Of a DNA stretch of 64,000 bases, positions 61,251-64,000 are shown one piece after another. The translations under genes and the position numbers were made by a program. Under the pieces are notes generated by a model that was given only the letters and a program-made list of their open reading frames with translations, was not told the origin of the DNA and searched no databases. Source of the stretch: Phlebiopsis flavidoalba (lineage: Eukaryota; Basidiomycota; Agaricomycetes; Polyporales; Phanerochaetaceae); assembly GCA_035772785.1 (NCBI GenBank), contig JAOCPU010000001.1:2170001-2234000 (forward strand). Reading direction: 5' to 3'. Position 1 is the stretch's first letter, and each line of letters starts with the position of its first letter.

Positions 61251-62300
61251 CTACAAGAATGCCGATTTGTACAGCCTTGAAGGATCGTGAAATGAATCTA
61301 CCTGGGAGACCTCAGATGTGATCCCGAAACATGGGGATTGAGTCAAATGTACGTACCGTGTGAGCCTACGAATCTCACTTACATGGCCCTGAGACCCTGC
61401 CATGACATCACAAGCTATCAGCATGAAACGGCTCGCCATCTCGCGACTGTCGAAAACTACGCGTGATGGCTGGCATGTAATCGATGCATGAATATCTAGC
61501 TTACTCCTGAGAGGTGATTCGTAAAAGCCAGGAGGTGAGCAATTGTTGCCGCCCTCACCTCTGCCATGTAGATTGTCAGCACGACAGTCACAGCCAGAAA
61601 GGTGTGCCCAATGACATTAGCGGGTGATAGCTCAGATAAAGTGAAATACCGGGCCCCTATGGTTTGAAGCTCGTCGTGAATGCTACCAAAATACCTATAC
61701 GCGGCCAGACCTGGACCCGTCGTGAGCTTCCAATCACGCGATTGGAAGAAATACACATGCTTACCGGCAACAGCCGCCCAAGCTTCGTACGTCGCAGCAC
61801 TGGGTACTATCAACTTGAGTCTTATCTGAGAATCATGCGACAGCTAAAGACGTACTTAGGCACTGGGGAACTGGTTTCGTCGACCTATGTAGTTGCCATG
61901 ATACTTTCATGGGGCGATTCTGGTTCTTATGAAGACGGAACATCGAGTAACGTCAAAACTCTCATGGGCCCGTGAGTATAAGCAATCGCCTCGTTTCTGG
62001 TGGCTGTATTTTTCGACGTTTATTTCGAAGACACTTTCCCGGTCACTCACAGCCCGCGCAGCCTTCTTACGGCCACAAAGTCCCCCTCGCAGTAGACCGC
62101 AGGGTGTCAAATAACACGATTCCGATCATCTGTCAAAGCTTGAAAAGCTTGATCACTGGTTGTTGGAGAATTGTAGCCGCTGCTTTGTTGAGTTACGGGT
62201 CACTGCAAGGTTTCAATGAGTCACTGGAGCTGCGAGAGATTGGCTTCAAGACGACCTGCCTGGTTCTGACCACTGCCGCAGGCTCAGAGACTCGTCAAAC
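61251..62300 (-). CDS. Possible third DUF6533-like gene, copy C (poorly resolved)
   Basis: The minus strand shows a hydrophobic segment (FLAVTVVLTIYMAEVRAATI, about 61545-61610) followed by IAHLLAF. Further left is ASRFMLIACDVMAG (about 61400-61440), which parallels the ASRL and ASRF ends of copies A and B. The expected N-terminal signature was not found and the two hydrophobic parts lie too close together for an intact gene. It may be a truncated copy or a misread. Confidence 0.3.
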
Positions 62301-62405
62301 GACAGTCAGTTTGGTGTGATTATACGCCGCGAAGCACTAGGCAGCGGTTATAGATGTATTGTGATAGAACGGATACTAAGGGGAGGTATTACGATACATA
62401 CGAAA

Positions 62406-64000
62406 TTAGTCTTGTACGATATCTTCCTTTCTAGGTTTGCTGTTTTTTGATCTCCTGGCCTTGCCCAATGATATTCTGGGCCTCATCATCGAGCACAGTA
62501 CCTGCAGCAAGCAGACGTTAGGACTGTATGCTGATAAATGAGTTAGGTGAGCATACCTAGGCCTTCCTCTCTAACCAAACCCAGAACGTGCTCTAGTTCA
62601 ACAAAACCATCTTTGTCCACGTCAAGCTTCTCCACTATCTGGTCTACCACTTCAGCGTCTGGCTTGTGCTTTGATGACATTGAGCGCCTTCTGTAGGTCG
62701 GCAGCGGAAATTCTGCCTTGTGAGTCACAAGAGATCATCTGGAGCGAAGAGCCAACGCGGGGCATCATAATCTTGCAAGCTCTGCGAGTCGATCTTGGTC
62801 AGCATGGTACGAATGCGCTTGGTGAGGGCCCCAGAGGGCGACTGAGGATCCTGTGTTGGTGCATGCGATGAGTCGTAAAGATTAAGAGTCCTGATTGCGG
62901 TCGTACCTCCTCGGCCTGCAAATTCTCCTCCATTAGTGCCCGAAGTTCCTTCCTTCCTTGAGCACACTCGATTTGGCGCTGAGGATGGACAACGCCTCCG
63001 CAAGTTCCTTGACTTGTTTCGCCTAATGAGTCGAATTAGGTCATGGCGGGCGTCGATTTCAGGCTTCTCTACGACTTCTTCGGGCTGGAACTGAAGGGTC
63101 GTTGTTGGTATTTTTTTTCATCAATGGTTCAAAAATACGGGTCGTACCTCAGATTCAGGTAAAAGCTTCTCGGCAAGGCGTGCTTCCTCTTCCCGGCGGG
63201 CGCGACGTGCGTCCTCCTCCTTTTGCTCCTGTTCCTTTTCGTCTTCGATGAGTTCTTCCTGTTGCTGCAAGACTTCGAGCTTCTGCTTGTACGTGGCTTG
63301 GTCTGCCTCAACCTCAAGCTCAGCCTCTTCAACTGGGAGAAGGTTAGCCGACAGTGGCCAATGGTATTACACCGAGAAACATACCAAGTTATCCGGCAAG
63401 CTGCTCAAGACGTTCTCCAAGCTCTTGATGATGGCGGGTTTTTGCCGTCTTCGCCTTCTCCGGGTGCTCGATCAAATTGGAATGCTCGAGCCAAAATCAA
63501 GAGTACACCCAGAGACACGGTTGTGCAAGTGAAGCCTAATCCATGTTGCCAATTCTTCCCTCAGGCGCGCGGGGCTAACACCCGCCGGTCCTAATACCGC
63601 GACTCTGACAAGCAGCCTGGAGTTCGCTCGTGCTGATTGAGTTTACCCCCCTCTTCATCAATACCCTCCCGGTGGATGAGCTGGTCGTCCCGGCGGATAG
63701 CAGTGAGCCTGGAGCGGATGGTACTGCGAAGGAAGTTGTCCGTGCCGAAAGCGTTAATGCCCATATACCTGCACATCGAAACCAGCTGCGGTCTCGAGAG
63801 GTTATCCAAGGTGAGGTCGTCGTCGAAAAGCCTGGCAACATTGATAATATCTTGTGATGTCGGGGACTCTCCTGTAATGCGGACCTTCCGGAAGAATTCC
63901 TTGAAAGCGTCGCTGCCAACAATGTGCGCATTTGCTTGAAGACCAGACTCGCGCATAGTCTCTTGAAGGAACTTTGCCATCTCCAGACGAACTCGGAGAA
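62406..64000 (-). CDS. MDM38: Mitochondrial inner-membrane protein Mdm38/LETM1 (5' end outside window)
   Basis: LETM1/Mdm38 keeps mitochondrial K+/H+ balance and binds mitoribosomes at the inner membrane. Only the C-terminal half is in the window. The ribosome-binding-like domain reads AKFLQETMRESGLQANAHIV, DAFKEFFRKVR, IINVARLFDDDLTLDNLSRP and QLVSMCRYMGINAFGTDNFL, then ELQAACQSRGIR. A coiled-coil Glu/Lys-rich stretch follows (about 63140-63330), then SPSGALTKRIRTMLTKID. An EF-hand-like loop (VDKDGFVELEHVLGLV, about 62580-62630) comes before the end, KPRKEDIVQD, with TAA at 62406-62408. A frame slip lies in an A run near 62450. The transmembrane segment would be beyond position 64000. Confidence 0.92.

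Noticed and set aside
1..64000. CRISPR arrays, prophage, transposase, secondary-metabolite core enzymes
   Set aside because: Looked for on both strands; no regular spacer arrays, integrase/transposase motifs, or PKS/NRPS/terpene-synthase signatures were seen.

Overview
This 64 kb window is nuclear DNA from a mushroom-forming basidiomycete (Agaricomycetes-type). The signs are dense genes on both strands, GT-AG introns of about 50-60 bp, short UTRs, and fungal families such as MZM1, ATP12, MDM38/LETM1, a Zn2Cys6 factor and DUF6533-like membrane proteins. Nothing prokaryotic, viral or plasmid-like was seen. Nearly every recognisable conserved gene is cut by several 1-2 nt frameshifts, often at homopolymers, while its protein motifs stay intact. 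Because many independent housekeeping genes are affected, a lightly polished long-read assembly explains this better than pseudogenes. CDS entries therefore give the gene span (introns and frameshifts included), and ends marked approximate are inferred.

Layout. 0-5.6 kb: the 3' end of an unidentified gene, then SEN34 (-), linker histone H1 (-), MZM1 (+) and, 10 bp behind it, a mitochondrial RF-1-domain (GGQ) protein (+). 5.9-17.3 kb: SRV2/CAP (+), a PhoD-like metallophosphatase (+), an empty stretch, and a Zn2Cys6 transcription factor (+). 17.7-21.4 kb: unidentified coding-like sequence on both strands and a ubiquitin-conjugating E2 (+). 22-30 kb: a secreted SurE-like nucleotidase (+) and a large Ser/Pro-rich conserved-looking protein (+). 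30-41 kb: a BTB/POZ gene (-), two or three unidentified coding-like stretches, and a gene-poor interval with diverged GC-rich repeats. 41.5-50.6 kb: POL5 (+) and MSH3 (-), converging with about 30 bp between stop codons. 51-54 kb: an intron-containing tRNA-Phe(GAA) (-), an AlkB-type dioxygenase (+) and ATP12 (-), also convergent. 54.5-62.3 kb: an alanine-rich hypothetical and a more AT-rich block holding at least two tandem DUF6533-like membrane-protein genes (-). 62.4-64 kb: the C-terminal part of MDM38/LETM1 (-), which runs off the window.

Themes. Four genes serve mitochondria: MZM1 (complex III assembly), the RF-1-domain protein (mitoribosome function), ATP12 (F1 assembly) and MDM38 (inner-membrane K+/H+ homeostasis). 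POL5, MSH3, histone H1 and possibly AlkB act on the nucleus. SEN34 encodes part of the enzyme that removes tRNA introns, and an intron-containing tRNA lies in the same window. I found no CRISPR array, transposase, reverse transcriptase or biosynthetic core enzyme, and no convincing new multi-gene system. The most checkable oddities are the MZM1/RF-1 gene pair, the E2 with 13-14 nt exons and an HPG instead of HPN motif, the diverged repeats at 35-36 kb, and the DUF6533-like cluster.
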